Shown here piece by piece: positions 7,996-16,738 of a DNA stretch of 64,000 nt (positions are counted from its first letter, which is position 1; each line of letters starts with the position of its first letter). The notes beneath the pieces are model-generated. The model saw only the letters and a list, made by a program, of their open reading frames with translations, ran no database searches and had not been told where the DNA came from. The DNA is from JABFSS01 sp964497975 (GTDB lineage Bacteria > Patescibacteriota > Gracilibacteria > Peribacterales > Peribacteraceae). Made by a program: the position numbers and the translations under genes. The DNA is taken from the NCBI GenBank assembly GCA_964497975.1, contig CAZCFO010000004.1, forward strand, positions 1 through 64,000, written 5' to 3'.

Positions 7996-9579
7996 ATGAA
8001 CAAGCGTCCTCCGGACTCTGGAAAAAAGCGCAGCCTCGTCGGACAACCGGTCAACACCCGTTACATGCGGGACCGTTGGGGCAAATTTCTCACGCAGACC
8101 AAGGACGGCATGATGATGATCGAGGGGGTGCGCGTGGACGACATCGTGAAGAAGTACGGCACGCCGCTGTACGTGATGGTGGAAAGCGAGATCCGCGACC
8201 GCTGCCGCCGCTTCAAGAAGACCTTCGGCAATCAGGTCGGCCTCCAGTACGCGGTGAAGTGCGCCAGTAATCTGGAAATCCTGCGCATCGTGCGCGAAGA
8301 GGGCTTCGACCTGGACTGCTCCAGCGTGGGCGAGCTGATCCTGGGGCTCCTGGCCGACTTCAAGCCCAAACAGCTCACGTTCACGAACCTCTTCAAGACG
8401 GAGCAGGATCTCTTCTTCGCGGCGAAAATGGGCATCCAGGCGATCACGGCTGACTCCATCGAGGACATCCAGCACATCGCCGCGACCGCCAGGAAGCTCC
8501 GCAAGCACATCGACACGATGATCCGCATCAACCCGATGCTCCAGATCGGCACGTGGTCGAGCCGCAAGAACAAGTACGGCATCCCCATCGGCTACGCCGA
8601 CCGCGCGGTGGAGCTGGCCATGAAGAGCCCCTACGTCGACTTCCAGGGCTTCCACTTCATGGGAGGCTACGTCTACAACCCCAAGGTGTTCCGGGCCGCT
8701 GCCCGCACGTTCGTGAAGCTGATCCGCCGCTGCCAGGACCGGGGCGTGCGCGTGCGGCGCCTGGACCTGGGCGGAGGTTTCCCGGCCGCCATCGGCGGCC
8801 AGAGCGCCTTCCCCATCGAGGAACTGAAGGATTTCCCCCGCTATTTCCAGCAGCTGCTCGAGCGAAACGGCATCGACCATCCCGTGCAGCTGATCTTCGA
8901 GCCGGGCAAGAGCATCGTGCTCAACGCCGGCATCGGCCTGATGAAGGTGATCTCCAAGAAGCGCCTGGGCGCCAAGGACCGGGTGGTGATCGCCGACGGC
9001 TCCTCGTATAACTTCCTGCCCGACGCGCTGGTGCAGACCGATGTCAGTTACGACGTGCTGCCCGCCAGCAAACTGAACTCCCCGCGCATCCACACGGCCA
9101 CCGTGGCCGGCAACACCTGCGACTGCTGGGACCTGATCGTCCAGAACATCGAGATGCCCAAGCTGCGCGCCGGAGACCTGCTGGCGGTGATGGACGTGGG
9201 CGGCTACGCGCAGGTCATGGCCTGCAACTTCAACACCATCCGCCGCGCGTCGATGATCATGATCGCGCCCGACGGCTCCACCCGCCTCATCCGCCGTCGG
9301 GACCGGTATTCCGAAATGTTCGCGCCCGAGCTGGACGTCCTCAAGATGGCGGGCCCGAATGAGCTGGAGAAGTACAACAACCTCTACCGCGTGAACATCG
9401 ACAAGATCTGGAAGGGCGGCGGCATGTCGAAATTCGAGCAGAAGAACGGCAACCGGATGAAGACGGCCTTCGAGACCGTGGAACAGCAGCTGCAGATGGA
9501 CCGCCACGGGAAGACCAAGCGGGTGCTCAAGTCCCGCAAGTCCGACCGGAAGGTGAAGCTGGCGAAGGTTGCGCCGTAA
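7996..9579 (+). CDS. Fold-III PLP-dependent amino-acid decarboxylase (candidate arginine decarboxylase)
   Basis: The 527 residues belong to the alanine-racemase-fold family of LysA, ornithine and arginine decarboxylases. The PLP lysine lies in YAVKCASN (about 85), the glycine loop in LDLGGGFPA (about 257), the phosphate-binding motif in FEPGKSIV (about 300) and the substrate cysteine loop in CDCWD (about 376). The length is greater than LysA (about 420), owing to an N-terminal lead of about 45 residues and a basic tail of about 60 (KTKRVLKSRKSDRKVK). It is not the large SpeA type. Sequence cannot separate diaminopimelate from arginine or ornithine as substrate. The adjacent agmatine deiminase and carbamoylputrescine amidase make arginine decarboxylation the likeliest role, because those enzymes need agmatine. 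Confidence 0.85.
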   Translation: MNKRPPDSGKKRSLVGQPVNTRYMRDRWGKFLTQTKDGMMMIEGVRVDDIVKKYGTPLYVMVESEIRDRCRRFKKTFGNQVGLQYAVKCASNLEILRIVREEGFDLDCSSVGELILGLLADFKPKQLTFTNLFKTEQDLFFAAKMGIQAITADSIEDIQHIAATARKLRKHIDTMIRINPMLQIGTWSSRKNKYGIPIGYADRAVELAMKSPYVDFQGFHFMGGYVYNPKVFRAAARTFVKLIRRCQDRGVRVRRLDLGGGFPAAIGGQSAFPIEELKDFPRYFQQLLERNGIDHPVQLIFEPGKSIVLNAGIGLMKVISKKRLGAKDRVVIADGSSYNFLPDALVQTDVSYDVLPASKLNSPRIHTATVAGNTCDCWDLIVQNIEMPKLRAGDLLAVMDVGGYAQVMACNFNTIRRASMIMIAPDGSTRLIRRRDRYSEMFAPELDVLKMAGPNELEKYNNLYRVNIDKIWKGGGMSKFEQKNGNRMKTAFETVEQQLQMDRHGKTKRVLKSRKSDRKVKLAKVAP

Positions 9580-9594
9580 AGGCGGCCGCAGCGA

Positions 9595-10224
9595 TCAGCA
9601 CGCTTCCTTGGAGCGCCTCTCGACTTCTTTCCAGTTCACGACGTTCCAGAACGCCTTCAGATAATCGGGGCGCTTGTTCTGGTATTTGAGGTAATAGGCG
9701 TGCTCCCACACATCCACGCCAAGAATGGGCGTCTTTCCCTCCATGACCGGCGAGTCTTGGTTGGGATACCCCTTGAGCACGAGCTTGCCGCCATCGACGT
9801 ACAACCATGCCCATCCGGATCCGAACTGGTTCGTCGCCGTCTCTTCGAACTTCTTCTGGAAGTCCTCGAACGATCCGAACGTGGCCTCGAGAGCTTTGAG
9901 GATGTCGCCAGACGGCTTCCCTCCCCCCGGAGCCTGTCCTGAGCCTGCCGAAGGAGGACTCATGATCGTCCAGAAGAGACTGTGGTTGTAGTGTCCGCCG
10001 CCGTTGTTCTGCACGGCCTTCTTTTTGTCGGCCGGGAGCTTCTCCAGATTCTGAAGGACCTCCTCAATCCCCTTCCCTTCCCAATCGGTGCCTTCGAGGG
10101 CTTTGTTCACTTTGTCGATATACGCCTGATGATGCTTCGTGTGATGGATTTCCATCGTCTTGGCATCGATATGCGGCTCAAGCGCGTCGTACGCGTACGG
10201 AAGGATGGGGAGGGTGTAGGGCAT
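9595..10224 (-). CDS. sodA: Superoxide dismutase (Fe/Mn family) with palindrome-encoded insertion
   Basis: 209 residues. Metal ligands are His27 (MEIHHTKHH), His81 (GGGHYNHSLFW), Asp171 and His175 (DVWEHAYYLKY, the family signature). The start is the ATG at 10224 (MPYTLPILPYAYDALEPHI), which matches the family's usual first residues; further upstream in-frame sequence belongs to the intergenic palindrome. Residues 91-103 (PSAGSGQAPGGGK) sit in the loop where relatives have a short NGGG-like stretch. They are encoded by a copy of the CCTTCGACAGGCTCAGG-type repeat. The loop is away from the metal site, so activity is probably kept. The metal (Fe or Mn) cannot be assigned. Confidence 0.95.
   Translation of the reverse strand: MPYTLPILPYAYDALEPHIDAKTMEIHHTKHHQAYIDKVNKALEGTDWEGKGIEEVLQNLEKLPADKKKAVQNNGGGHYNHSLFWTIMSPPSAGSGQAPGGGKPSGDILKALEATFGSFEDFQKKFEETATNQFGSGWAWLYVDGGKLVLKGYPNQDSPVMEGKTPILGVDVWEHAYYLKYQNKRPDYLKAFWNVVNWKEVERRSKEAC
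9925..9954. repeat. In-frame palindromic repeat inside sodA
   Basis: The plus strand reads GAGCCTGTCCTGAGCCTGCC then GAAGG. This is a variant of the CCTTCGACAGGCTCAGG word found at 4784, 35433 and 54386. In the sodA frame it encodes SAGSGQAP, almost the same peptide (PGSGQAP) as the insertion in topA. Confidence 0.75.
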
Positions 10225-10245
10225 AGAATCGACGGAATGAATTAT

Positions 10246-10298
10246 GAATAGTGAATCATGAATACGGCCCGGAAACCATGATTCATTATTCATGATTC
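10246..10298. repeat. Inverted repeat between sodA and the FemAB-like gene
   Basis: GAATCATGAATA (10253-10264) is perfectly reverse-complementary to TATTCATGATTC (10287-10298). The same words recur as a half element at 24677-24704. The element lies in the divergent promoter region of the two genes. Confidence 0.7.
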
Positions 10299-10318
10299 CT
10301 GATACATACTGAGGACGC

Positions 10319-11296
10319 ATGGAAACGCGCATTCTGACATCTCCTGACGACTTTGAGCGCTACGGGCAATGGCTGGCCGGCCACCCCCATGCCTCGCTGT
10401 GGCAGTCGTTGGAGTGGAAAGGCTACCAGGAAAGCCTGGGACGGACGGTGAAGGTCTATGCTGCCCTGGAAGGACGGGAGATCGTCGCCTCTGCGCTGGT
10501 GGTGGTCGACCGGACGAGTTTCGGATTGAGCACGTGGGAGATCCCTCGGGGCCCGCTCGTTAGTGGAAAGTGGAAAGTGGAAAGTGGAAAGCTTATAGAA
10601 AAAGTCATGAGTGATGCAAAACGATATCGCTGCCTTTCTGTGTACATCTCTCCTCCAGAAACACTTTCCATTTTCAATTTTCAATTTTCCACTTCCAGTC
10701 GCCTCGTTTACCCGGAGGCCACCCGGATCATCGACCTCACCCTGAATGAGGAAGGCCTGCTGGGACAGATGAAACCGAAGGGCCGGTACAACATCGGCGT
10801 GGCGCAGAAGCATGGCATCACCGTGAAGGAATCCACGGATGCGGGGGCCTACCAGGCTCTCGCCGCCGAAACGGCTGCGCGGGACGGCTTTCGTGGGCAT
10901 CGGGGAGGCTATGAGGGCTTTCTCCGGCACCTGCCGGGGTCTTTCCTCCTCCTCGCCTACGGCGCTTCTCCTGAGCCCATTGCAGGGCTTCTGGGAGTCT
11001 CATGGGGTACCACGGGGATCTACTACTACGGGGCATCGTCCTCCCGGGAGCGCGAGCTGATGGCCCCGTATCTGCTCCAGTGGGAGGCCATGCGCCTCTG
11101 CAAAGCAAAAGGCTGCACGCAGTACGACCTGTTCGGGATCGCCCCCGAAGACGCCGTGAACCACCCCTGGTCCGGCGTGAGCGAATTCAAAGCCAAGTTC
11201 GGCGGCCACGTGGTGAGCTACCCGCCCGAGCAGCAGGTGACGCTGCGGCCCGTGATGGCATGCATGCTCAAAATGAAGAGAAAGATTGCCGGCTAA
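10319..11296 (+). CDS. FemA/FemB-family aminoacyltransferase (peptidyl bridge or lipid II type)
   Basis: 325 residues with the FemAB/GNAT-like layout: WQSLEWKGYQESLGRTVKVY near the N-terminus, then YPEATRIIDLTLNEEGLLGQMKPKGRYNIGVAQKHGI, and a C-terminal half with AGLLGVSWGTTGIYYYGASS and YDLFGIAP...GVSEFKAKFGG. Family members add amino acids to peptidoglycan stem peptides using aminoacyl-tRNA. The ATG at 10319 lies 8 nt after CATACT (10305-10310). Two inverted stretches (10562-10592 and 10673-10696) are read through in frame, giving SGKWKVESGK and LSIFNFQFSTSS on either side of a conserved segment. Both are low-complexity and unlike the rest of the protein. Confidence 0.8.
   Translation: METRILTSPDDFERYGQWLAGHPHASLWQSLEWKGYQESLGRTVKVYAALEGREIVASALVVVDRTSFGLSTWEIPRGPLVSGKWKVESGKLIEKVMSDAKRYRCLSVYISPPETLSIFNFQFSTSSRLVYPEATRIIDLTLNEEGLLGQMKPKGRYNIGVAQKHGITVKESTDAGAYQALAAETAARDGFRGHRGGYEGFLRHLPGSFLLLAYGASPEPIAGLLGVSWGTTGIYYYGASSSRERELMAPYLLQWEAMRLCKAKGCTQYDLFGIAPEDAVNHPWSGVSEFKAKFGGHVVSYPPEQQVTLRPVMACMLKMKRKIAG
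10562..10696. repeat. Split inverted repeat (GTGGAAAGTGG family) inside the FemAB-like gene
   Basis: The left arm is four copies of GTGGAAA (10563-10590). The right arm (10673-10696) is ACTTTCCATTTTCAATTTTC followed by a short remainder, broadly complementary to the left. About 80 bp of ordinary coding sequence lies between. The same words form the palindromes at 57019-57092 and 57932-57995. Confidence 0.7.
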
Positions 11297-11420
11297 CAAA
11301 ACAGCACACAGCAGACGGAGGGGCATCCCGCTCCACGGGGGGTGAAGGGGTACGGTGAAACAAGGGGCAATGCATTCCTGACATTAATGAATACACGGCG
11401 GAGGAGAATTGGAGCGGGCG

Positions 11421-11536
11421 CCATTTCTTTTTCGCCCTTTTCTTTGGGCGAGCAAAGAAAAGGGCGGACAAAGCCTGACAAAGAAATGGTGCCCCCCGGA
11501 GGGGCTTAGCACGAACAAAGAAAATGGCAGTTCTGC
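11421..11536. repeat. Palindromic element (CAAAGAAATGGTGCCCC family), copy 1
   Basis: It contains nested inverted words: CGCCCTTTTCTTTG against CAAAGAAAAGGGCG around 11437-11466, and GCCATTTCTT against AAGAAATGGTG. The 21-bp word from 11475 to 11495 (ending AAAGAAATGGTGCCCC) is identical to 40204-40224. The rest of the 11297-11607 gap holds the terminator described next and no gene. Confidence 0.7.
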
Positions 11537-11540
11537 ACAT

Positions 11541-11575
11541 ACGAAAAAGCCTCCCCTTTCGGGGAGGCTTTTCGT
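11541..11575. terminator. Bidirectional intrinsic terminator after the SLH protein gene
   Basis: AAGCCTCCCC-TTTC-GGGGAGGCTT (11547-11570) is a perfect 10-bp stem with a tetraloop. It is flanked by A-rich and T-rich runs on both sides, so it can act in either direction. It lies 33 bp past the stop codon of the SLH gene. Confidence 0.9.
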
Positions 11576-11607
11576 ACTGCGGGAACTCTATCCCTGCAGA
11601 GTAGCCA

Positions 11608-14600
11608 TTAGCCCTGGTAGCTGGTGGACTTAATGGTGGTCTCCGGATACTCAACCCACCGGAAGGTGGACGAGGTGCCGTGACCGGCCGAGACGGTGGT
11701 GCCATCGGAATCGACCCAGTCGAAGTGACTGTGCGTCGAGCCAGGACCGAAGACCTGGTTCGCGAGCGAGTCGAAGTTCAGAAGGCTCACCTGCAGCGTG
11801 GACGTCGCGTTGTTGTTGATCTTCGGGTTGGTGACGTTCGCCTGGAGGACGAAGGTCTGGTCCGTACCCTGATCAACCGTGGCGTTCACGAGGGACAGTG
11901 CCGTGTTGGCGAGGCCAGCACAGTAGACGACGAACGAGCCGGAAGCAGTCGTGCTTCCCGAGGTGACGGCGGAGCCGCCGGTCGTCGGGTTGAGCGCGGT
12001 GCAGGTGGTCGTGACCGTCGAGTTCGCCTTGTTGTAGAACTTGAAGGCGGAGGTGTTCAAACCAACGTTTGTGGCGTTAATGTTGAAGACCACACCCGAG
12101 AGGACGACCTTGTTCAGACCGTTCTTCGAGTTGCTGTTCGGAGCAGCCGAGATCTTGAACTGACCGATGTCCGTGACGCCGGTGGGCACGTTGGTGCCGT
12201 TGGCATCCGGGTTGGCGTTCGCGATCGTCTGGATCTTGCTCAGGACAGTGAAGTTGCGGCTGCCGACAATGGAGCGGTTGACGCCGCTGTTGGCGGAGGC
12301 CGTGTTGATACCGATGAAGATTTCACCGGCAGCAACGCTGTTGTAGTCGTTCCTCGAGAGGGTGTTGCTGGACTGGTCGCCGCGGGCGCGGATTGCACCG
12401 GAGCCCGAGGAGTTGTCCGAAGCGGAGTCACCAACGAGGTAGAACTGCACACCCGTACCGGAGACAGCACCGTCAACGTCCGTCTTCACGGCGGGCTTGA
12501 CGAGCACCTTCACATCAGAGCCACGGGGGATGATGAGCTGGCGGCTCTGCATCTTGACGCAGAATGCCTTGGTCGGAGAGGTGTTGTCGCCGAGTCCTGC
12601 GTTCACGGAGCGCGTGCGGTCAGCGCCACAACCACCGATGGTTGCGGAACCGAACGGAGTCGTGGAGCCCTCCTTGAACAGATCAAGGCGGTCAACCGAC
12701 GTGGCCATGGAACCGGAGGAGTTCAGCTGGATGGACGTAACGTCAACATCTTCGTTCTCCGCGTGGAAGTTGAGGCGGAGGATGGAGTCCGAGAGGACGC
12801 CACCGAGGAGCTGGCGGTTGCGGATCGGCGTCGTGTCCTGAGTGACGTAGAGGTCACCCTGGCTGACGAGGAACCAGCGCTGCGCAGCGACCGTCGTGAC
12901 GGTCGTGTCTGCGCTCGTGGCGCTGAGGATGAGCGAGCCGTTCAGCTTGATGCCGGAAAGGCTGCTGCCGCGATCGACCGTTTCAGCCTCGATGAAGGTG
13001 TCGGCCGTCGAGAAGGCGATCTGGAGATCGTCGTTCGTGAGCGAAGCGGCGATGTCCGAGTGAACCTCGAACACAACCGTCTTCTCCTTCGGAATGACGA
13101 ATCCGCCACCCGTGAGCTGCGAGAAGGTGATCTTGCTGCTCTGGGAGGTCACACCCTTCTGGAGAACCGTGTCGACTTTGCCGTCGCCATCGGTGTCAAC
13201 CCAGAGGACGTAGTTCTGACCGTTGTTCAGAGAGCCGGAGGCAGAAGCGAAGATCAGCTTCGTGAGAAGGAGATCCTTTGCCTCGCCCGAGCGGGCCTCG
13301 AAGCGCATCAGGTTGATATTCTTGCTGTTCTTGACCGCGGTGTCGCTCGTGCCGGTCGACTTGACGGCAATCGTGAGACTGGCGTCAGAAACGCGCTGAG
13401 CGTTACCCGTGATCGTTCCGCGCGGGCGGATGTCGTGAACCTTGTCACCGGTGGAGAGTCCTTCGACTTCCATCTGGTAGGTCGTGACAGTCTGCGCGAT
13501 GTGGCCACCGAAGGTGCAACCAACCGTGTTCGTGCCGCCGGAGATTTCCGTCGGCTCGCCACAGATGTGGACCTTGAAGGTGTCACCGTTGGTCGGGTGG
13601 TTGCCGGAACCGTTGTCGATGAAGTCGACACGGACTTCGAACGTCTCCTGACCGTTGATGGTGAAGTCATCGAAGCGGTAGATCTGGAACGTACCAACAC
13701 CGGAGGTCTGGCCCGAGGTGCCGGAAGTCGTCAGACGGACGCCGTCGATGGAGCGGCCCGTGGCCTTGTTGCGGAGCTGAACGTTCTCGAGGACTTCGTT
13801 GATCTCGTCGTAAGCCGTGGAGCCGGCGCTTGCAAGCGTGGCACCCGTGCTGGTGTTGCCCTGGACGAGAACGAACATCCTGCGGATGTTGATCTGCTCA
13901 CCACCCGTCGTGAAGATCACGTTGGCCAGAACGGCTTCGTTCTGATCGCGGGTGTAGCTCTGCTGCGTGGGACCGTCGATTTCGACCGTGAACTCTCCGG
14001 CGTCAACCGTGATGGTGGCGGGGAGGGTGGCGGTCTCCGTGGCGATCGCAATGCGGGAGCCGTAGAGCTGACCGTTCACACCGTAACCGTAGAGCGAGCC
14101 CACGGCGAAGATGTCGGAGGTCTCTTCGAAGTGCATCTTGATGGTGTCACCGGCGCCGCCGTTGACGTCACCAATGATGTCCATCGTCATCTTGTCGCCC
14201 TCGAGGACTGTGAACGGGGGGTCGAAGACGAACGTGACGAAGTCACCGACCGTCGTTTCGACGGTGTTGGTGAGAACCGTGCCGTCGCTGCGGCGGATGC
14301 GGAGGTTGGTCAGATCGCCGTCATGGACCGTTCCGTTCTGCTCGACCGTCATGGAGTAGACCGTCTGGTCCTCCGTGGAATCGGTGGAGATCTGGAACTT
14401 GCCAACGACAACGCCCTTGTCGCCCACTTCGACTTCATCCGGGGAGACAGTGCGGTATTCGATGCTGACGCGGCCGCTGCGGACTGCAGCAACCTTGAAG
14501 GTGCTGCCGCGGAGCGGGAAGTTGCCGGTCACCTGCTTCGCGTTCGTGGCGAGGTCGGAGGGGAGCTCAACAGCGATGTTGTGCTCGGCCGCCGTGGTGG

Positions 14601-15900
14601 CCGTGGAGTTGAAGTCGGCTGCGATGTCGACCGTGACGGTCTTGCAGGCAGCGATGTTCAACGGATCGGACAGGTGGATGCTTGCGGTCTGGTCCTTGCT
14701 GTCGATCGTGCGCTTGCGGGAGATGCGAGCGCCGTTGACGGTGGCGTACACGCCGTCGATGTCGTTTTCGTCACCAAAACCCTCGTGGAGGATCGTGATG
14801 TCCGTGATGGCAGCAGCGTCATCGCAGGAAGCCGTGATGTCCATGGAGGCCATGGTCACACCGACTGCACCCTGGGGGATGGTGTCGCCGACCGGGTTCT
14901 TGGAGGCAAGAGCGACCTGGAGGGTCGAGTTGCTGGTCGGGAGCGAGCTGTAGCCGTTGAAGGAAGCGGAATCAGAGAAAACGGCGCCGTCGGACGTCTT
15001 CACATCCGTAGCGGTGACCGTGTACTCGTTGCCGCCGATGAGATCGCCGGAGAGCGTGAGCTCAACGGTGTCGTCAGCGACGAGCTTGGCGGACGTCACG
15101 GAAACGGCCGGGTTTGCACCCGTAACCGCGTAGTGACTGGCCGTCTCGGCGGACGTCTGATCCATCGTGTTCGTGAACGAGACTTCGACAACCTTGGAAC
15201 TGATCGCGCGGGCGCCGCTGATAGCAGCCTGGCCGGGCATCACGTTGCCGCCGCAGTCAGTGCCATAGCTGAGACCCTGGTCGACGCGGTAAAGCATGAC
15301 GACCATTTCAGCGCGGTTCATGTTGTCGCTCGGGCGAACGCGGCCCGTGGAATCGTCGCCCTGGAGGACGCAGTGATCAGCCGCAGTCTGGATAGACTCG
15401 GTGTACCACTGGCCGGACGGGTTATCGACGAACTGGGGAGCTGCACCCGTGGCCTCGAGGCCGAAGGCGCGGACGATAAGGGCAGCGGCCTCAGCGCGGT
15501 TGATGTTCGCGCCGGGGCGGGCGTAGCACGGGTGGCTGCCGTAGCAGTTACCGTCGCCGCGGACCCACTGCTCTTTCGCAGCTTCCTCCATGTAAGCGTA
15601 GTACCAGGCCGACGACGCAACGTCATCGAAGCTGGCGACTGCCGGCGGGGTCGAGAGGAGACCACCGTTCAGCATGACGAGGAGCTTTACGAACTCCGCG
15701 CGGTTGGCGTTGTCGCCGCCGCGGAAGCGCGGTTGGCTCGCGTCGAGAATGCCGTCGTCGGTGAACTTGGTGACGGCTTCCTCGAACCAGACCCCGGAGG
15801 ACACATCGGAGTACGCAGCGAGGACGCCACCCATCTGGGTGAACATCATCGCGACGGCCGACGCGCCTGCGAGGACTTTCTTCAAGCGAGAAATATCCAT
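11608..15900 (-). CDS. S-layer-homology (SLH) domain surface protein, probable S-layer subunit
   Basis: 1430 residues. Signal peptide at 1-29 (MDISRLKKVLAGASAVAMMF...GGVLA), then three SLH domains at about 30-85, 88-150 and 155-215. Typical SLH words are FTDDGI, NRAEFVKLLV, NRAEAAALIVRAF and NRAEMVVMLYR. SLH domains bind pyruvylated cell-wall polysaccharide. An Ig-like domain follows (about 225-320, VEVSFTNTMDQTSAETASHYAV), then about 1100 residues of Thr/Ser/Asp-rich beta-type sequence with several similar modules (VVLEGDKMTMDIIGDVNG-like and VVFEVHSDIA-like strands). The size and the strong terminator fit a major surface-layer protein; there is no direct proof. The ATG at 15900 has no close Shine-Dalgarno sequence. 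A completely open antisense frame exists across it and is treated as a codon-usage shadow. Confidence 0.9.
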   Translation of the reverse strand: MDISRLKKVLAGASAVAMMFTQMGGVLAAYSDVSSGVWFEEAVTKFTDDGILDASQPRFRGGDNANRAEFVKLLVMLNGGLLSTPPAVASFDDVASSAWYYAYMEEAAKEQWVRGDGNCYGSHPCYARPGANINRAEAAALIVRAFGLEATGAAPQFVDNPSGQWYTESIQTAADHCVLQGDDSTGRVRPSDNMNRAEMVVMLYRVDQGLSYGTDCGGNVMPGQAAISGARAISSKVVEVSFTNTMDQTSAETASHYAVTGANPAVSVTSAKLVADDTVELTLSGDLIGGNEYTVTATDVKTSDGAVFSDSASFNGYSSLPTSNSTLQVALASKNPVGDTIPQGAVGVTMASMDITASCDDAAAITDITILHEGFGDENDIDGVYATVNGARISRKRTIDSKDQTASIHLSDPLNIAACKTVTVDIAADFNSTATTAAEHNIAVELPSDLATNAKQVTGNFPLRGSTFKVAAVRSGRVSIEYRTVSPDEVEVGDKGVVVGKFQISTDSTEDQTVYSMTVEQNGTVHDGDLTNLRIRRSDGTVLTNTVETTVGDFVTFVFDPPFTVLEGDKMTMDIIGDVNGGAGDTIKMHFEETSDIFAVGSLYGYGVNGQLYGSRIAIATETATLPATITVDAGEFTVEIDGPTQQSYTRDQNEAVLANVIFTTGGEQINIRRMFVLVQGNTSTGATLASAGSTAYDEINEVLENVQLRNKATGRSIDGVRLTTSGTSGQTSGVGTFQIYRFDDFTINGQETFEVRVDFIDNGSGNHPTNGDTFKVHICGEPTEISGGTNTVGCTFGGHIAQTVTTYQMEVEGLSTGDKVHDIRPRGTITGNAQRVSDASLTIAVKSTGTSDTAVKNSKNINLMRFEARSGEAKDLLLTKLIFASASGSLNNGQNYVLWVDTDGDGKVDTVLQKGVTSQSSKITFSQLTGGGFVIPKEKTVVFEVHSDIAASLTNDDLQIAFSTADTFIEAETVDRGSSLSGIKLNGSLILSATSADTTVTTVAAQRWFLVSQGDLYVTQDTTPIRNRQLLGGVLSDSILRLNFHAENEDVDVTSIQLNSSGSMATSVDRLDLFKEGSTTPFGSATIGGCGADRTRSVNAGLGDNTSPTKAFCVKMQSRQLIIPRGSDVKVLVKPAVKTDVDGAVSGTGVQFYLVGDSASDNSSGSGAIRARGDQSSNTLSRNDYNSVAAGEIFIGINTASANSGVNRSIVGSRNFTVLSKIQTIANANPDANGTNVPTGVTDIGQFKISAAPNSNSKNGLNKVVLSGVVFNINATNVGLNTSAFKFYNKANSTVTTTCTALNPTTGGSAVTSGSTTASGSFVVYCAGLANTALSLVNATVDQGTDQTFVLQANVTNPKINNNATSTLQVSLLNFDSLANQVFGPGSTHSHFDWVDSDGTTVSAGHGTSSTFRWVEYPETTIKSTSYQG

Positions 15901-16738
15901 AGAAGAAAAGGAATAAAGAAGAAATAAAAGGATGTGCTGTGTGGGTGTCGTTCAATTGCGAGTTGTTTCTCCGGAACGGAAGGAACCCATGCTTGCGTCG
16001 TGGGAATGAGTGGCGGCCCGGTGGGCGGACACTCTCCTCCTTAAATATAAAGAGAACACACAAGCCCGATACCTTGTCCTGCATGTGCGCAGAACACGAG
16101 AAAGCCCCCGCGTAGGGGGTACTGTCGGACCGGAGACCGTAGAACACGATCGCACTCCTATATAAGGAGGGATGTGGGAGACCTGTCTTCTTGAGAGGCA
16201 GGGGCCGAATTGTCAAAGATCCTATACGTACGCGCTGACCACACACACCAGGTTCTCTGGGGCGGATCAGCGGGATCCTACCGAACGGTTTGCGGAGGAA
16301 TCAAGCGTCCGACCTTCTGGAGGTGGCACTGCAGATAACGCCCCGAGGGGGGTTCTGTTACGGTTGTCCTGTGGGAGAAGCACGCGTTTTGATGATCTAT
16401 ATGCTGTCCAAACAGCCTTTGAAGCATGAATTTTCCGCACAAAAATAGTCCGGAAGACGGGAAAACAATGATGCAAATACTGTTGCAAAAACGGTTTTTC
16501 GGGTCGTAACTCAGGAATGGACGTGAAATAGACTTAGCAAATAGTTTGTTCAACTTCACGAAACAGGATCGTTGGAATCACCAATCCCCTCTCCGAAGAT
16601 GTATACGGTGCGCATGACCCAAACAGGGCAGAAAAAACACGACACAAAAGAAGAGATGGAAAATCGTCGTGCGACTCCCCTACCCTCCCCATTTGCCCAG
16701 GTACAGCAAACTAGACATCTCTCCCAAGCCCCCGTTCA
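15901..16738 (-). promoter_or_regulatory. Long non-coding leader/promoter region upstream of the SLH gene
   Basis: There is no convincing gene in this 838-bp gap. On the minus strand a hairpin with a CCCCC/GGGGG stem (16103-16120) followed by CTTTCTC looks like a terminator or attenuator. Downstream of it AAGGAGGAG (about 16034-16042) lies 1-2 nt before a GTG that opens a 26-codon frame (MSAHRAATHSHDASMGSFRS...) ending before the SLH start. This could be a leader peptide or only a remnant. Other small stems occur at about 16183-16204 and 16338-16350. No tmRNA, RNase P RNA or SRP RNA signature was recognised. Confidence 0.4.

Noticed and set aside
11680..15927. 1415-codon plus-strand open frame opposite the SLH gene
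   Set aside because: Antisense shadow of a G+C-rich coding sequence: no domains, and composition dominated by R, V, D, G and A. The minus frame has a signal peptide and three SLH domains.
16180..16500. Candidate RNase P RNA, tmRNA or SRP RNA upstream of the SLH gene
   Set aside because: Several small hairpins exist, but none of the conserved sequence blocks of these RNAs could be recognised on either strand.
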